Assembly (NCBI RefSeq): GCF_001750145.1
Contig: NZ_CP015734.1
Location: forward strand, 62,001 to 126,000
Direction: 5' to 3'
DNA length: 64,000 nucleotides
Source: Arthrobacter sp. U41
Lineage (GTDB): Bacteria; Actinomycetota; Actinomycetes; Actinomycetales; Micrococcaceae
The notes under the pieces are model-generated. The model was not told the DNA's origin and searched no databases. It worked only from the letters and a program-made list of their open reading frames with translations. Below are positions 62,389 through 64,000 of this stretch, one piece after another. Each line of letters begins with the position of its first letter. Position 1 is the first letter of the stretch. The position numbers and the translations under genes were made by a program.

Positions 62389-64000
62389 CTACCACGATTC
62401 GAATCGGAAGAGACGACCAGAAGGGCCTTCGTCGTGCAGCATGGAAACGACCTCTCCGTCAATCGGGCCATCGCTAGGCAGGTCCCCAGCGAGTGCGGTG
62501 ACAATGGGCTGCAGTCCCAAATTCGCGTAGGAACGCAGGACCCGCAGCAAGTTCTCCTTCGGTCTTCTCTCAAGCGCTTCAAAGGCGCCGTCGTGGTAGA
62601 CGAATCGTGGAAACGGGACGTTAATATGGGCGCGGAGGATGGCCAGGTCGAAGGCGATGCACATCAGTTTCCTGTAAGTGGTTCCCCTGTCGGCGCTTGT
62701 CGCCATTCCTTTGGCGTCTAGAAACTCGGCGTAGAAATCGAGGCCGCCGGAGTCGTTGAAACGCGCACCGAGGATTGCATCCTCATGAAGTACCTCGTGG
62801 ATGATCTCGCTAAAGTAGCCGCGCACCACGGAGAAGGTACTCTTTTTGGAAGTACTCGATGCCGCGATGTTCCTTTCGACTTTTGTCTGAAGAGCATTCG
62901 CAGACTGCTCGTGCTCCCGCACATCCTGGCGCAGAGTGGTCAGCCTGGCCGCCGACTTTCTCTTCTCTTGGAGAACACCCAGCTGTCCTTCAAGCGTCGA
63001 AATCTCCTGTGAAAGCGACCTGAACTTCTGCATAGTTTCGGTCTCTCGAAGGTAAGAGAGAGAGCTAGCTCTGGTTTCATTCAGTTCTGAGAGTCCCCTG
63101 TCGATCGTTTCTATTCGATCCTTCGACAGAGTTAGTTCTCGACGTAGAGCAGACGAGCGCTCAGATGAGATCTGGCGGTTGAATTCTATGAGTTGTTCAT
63201 ATGTTCGCCGAATCTGATCACCAAAGACAACACCAGCTTCGCGGAAGATGCGTTCCGCCTCCGAAGGCCGGAAGAGTATGGATTCTTCTTCCAGGGACCG
63301 ACTTATCCGCTCTACTTCGCGCTGGAGCAGGTATCGTTCTTCATTGTGAGACGCAATACGAAATTCTATATCCTCAACAAGTTCCTCGGAGACTTCGGCG
63401 TCCGATTCAGCGAAGTCTAGAGCGTCCTGCGCAGCCTGGCGACGGGTGAGCTCATTTTCCCTTAGGGAGATGAGCGCATCGAGCTCAGTTGTGTCAGTGT
63501 CGGCCGTACCCCATTCCCGGACGAGTGTCTGCAAGCGGCTGTTCGATTCGTCAAGCTGATCTCTGACTTGGTAGAGATCGGCTACAATCCCGGCGTCGAG
63601 GCCTAATATGTGCGCGACGAATGGTTTCCAATCGCTGTGTTTGCCAGCAAACTTGCCCAGCTGGAACACGTCACTGTAGTCGTCCTGCTCTCTAAGAAGA
63701 TACCCAATCATCTTGCGGTAGTCCCACGGCTTTAGAGCAGTAAGTCCTAACCAAGCGTCAAGTAGCGCCTTGGCCCGTTCAAAGGCAAGCCCCGTGTGGT
63801 CCCAGTCGTCCGGAGAAATCTCCGTCGCGTCGTCAAGCGGTGCCGCGGTTCGTAAGAAGCCAATTTTCGATGCCATTCGAACGGACCGGGCAATCGTGAT
63901 GTACTCGCCGGAATCTGCTTCAATTTCGAGGTAGAAAATGAAATCCGAGAACTGGTCCTCATGCTTGAAGAGAAAGAACTTTGGGTGTCGTTTCTTGAGG
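62389..64000 (-). CDS. Coiled-coil DUF2326-type ATPase-like protein (5' partial)
   Basis: The frame is open from 62389 to the window edge (at least 537 residues), so the N-terminus lies outside. A long central coiled coil (ERISRSLEEESILFRPSEAE, ISTLEGQLGVLQEKRKSAAR) is followed by a globular end: RGTTYRKLMCIAFDLAILRA, FVYHDGAFEALERRPKENLL and LGLQPIVTALAGDLPSDGP. This is the DUF2326 pattern at the C-terminus of SMC/RecN-like ABC ATPases, reported in three-component ABC conflict systems. Walker A is expected beyond the edge. Confidence 0.8.
   Translation of the reverse strand, partial: LKKRHPKFFLFKHEDQFSDFIFYLEIEADSGEYITIARSVRMASKIGFLRTAAPLDDATEISPDDWDHTGLAFERAKALLDAWLGLTALKPWDYRKMIGYLLREQDDYSDVFQLGKFAGKHSDWKPFVAHILGLDAGIVADLYQVRDQLDESNSRLQTLVREWGTADTDTTELDALISLRENELTRRQAAQDALDFAESDAEVSEELVEDIEFRIASHNEERYLLQREVERISRSLEEESILFRPSEAERIFREAGVVFGDQIRRTYEQLIEFNRQISSERSSALRRELTLSKDRIETIDRGLSELNETRASSLSYLRETETMQKFRSLSQEISTLEGQLGVLQEKRKSAARLTTLRQDVREHEQSANALQTKVERNIAASSTSKKSTFSVVRGYFSEIIHEVLHEDAILGARFNDSGGLDFYAEFLDAKGMATSADRGTTYRKLMCIAFDLAILRAHINVPFPRFVYHDGAFEALERRPKENLLRVLRSYANLGLQPIVTALAGDLPSDGPIDGEVVSMLHDEGPSGRLFRFESW

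Overview
The window is high-GC actinobacterial DNA. Gene content, codon bias and the mix of catabolic, stress and mobilization genes point to an Arthrobacter/Pseudarthrobacter-like member of the Micrococcaceae. A relaxase, MobC, two KfrA-like proteins, a candidate oriT, a resolvase and many IS and Tn3-type relics make a large mobilizable plasmid or plasmid-derived island the most likely source. I see no rRNA, tRNA or CRISPR array, and no replication initiator that I recognise.

Left region (about 0-15 kb): an ion-homeostasis and stress cluster. It holds two TerC-family membrane proteins, a thymidylate-kinase-like protein, a YqhA-family protein, a Ca/Na antiporter, a Ca-type P-type ATPase and a broken CNNM (DUF21-CBS-CorC) gene. 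Three paralogous winged-helix regulators are scattered among them. Between these genes lie relics of plasmid backbone genes: a relaxase C-terminus, a MobC piece, a KfrA C-terminus and a piece of a small hypothetical. Relatives of all four are intact or nearly intact at 37-50 kb.

Mobile-element region (about 14-22 kb): a serine resolvase, a complete ISL3-type element with 23-bp inverted repeats and a perfect 8-bp target duplication, pieces of IS21-, ISAs1- and IS481-type elements, two Tn3-type terminal repeats, a flavin reductase and a full-length clpC. The right-hand Tn3-type end cuts off pdxS.

Creatine and one-carbon region (22-36.5 kb): a reverse-strand operon glyA-soxB-soxD-soxA-soxG-sdaA-(gpx)-(sdaA remnant)-purU-(pdxS remnant), divergent from an MFS transporter, creatinase and an IclR regulator. 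The genes form a pathway from creatine to sarcosine and urea, then to glycine and methylene-THF, serine, and pyruvate plus ammonia. PurU recycles THF and a glutathione peroxidase is placed to handle peroxide. Two near-identical 26-bp palindromic operators flank the divergent promoters. In this sequence soxB and glyA each carry two single-base frameshifts, three of the four in or beside C runs.

Mobilization and signalling region (36.5-50 kb): relaxase, MobC, oriT candidate, a KfrA operon with a perfect palindromic operator, a 355-bp miniature element with Tn3-type ends, a STAS-like protein, a dead IS481 transposase, and a DosS/DosR-type two-component pair with a DosR-like box. A second KfrA has the same operator design.

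Right region (50-64 kb): a defence and SOS island. It holds a YfbU-domain protein, an ORF starting with 13 Met-Pro repeats from a hexanucleotide repeat, a D12-class adenine methylase with a DpnII-like endonuclease, UmuD/UmuC with a LexA-like box, a DUF2384-like protein, a DUF262-HEPN gene pair, a truncated N6-methylase and a coiled-coil DUF2326-type protein that runs off the right edge.
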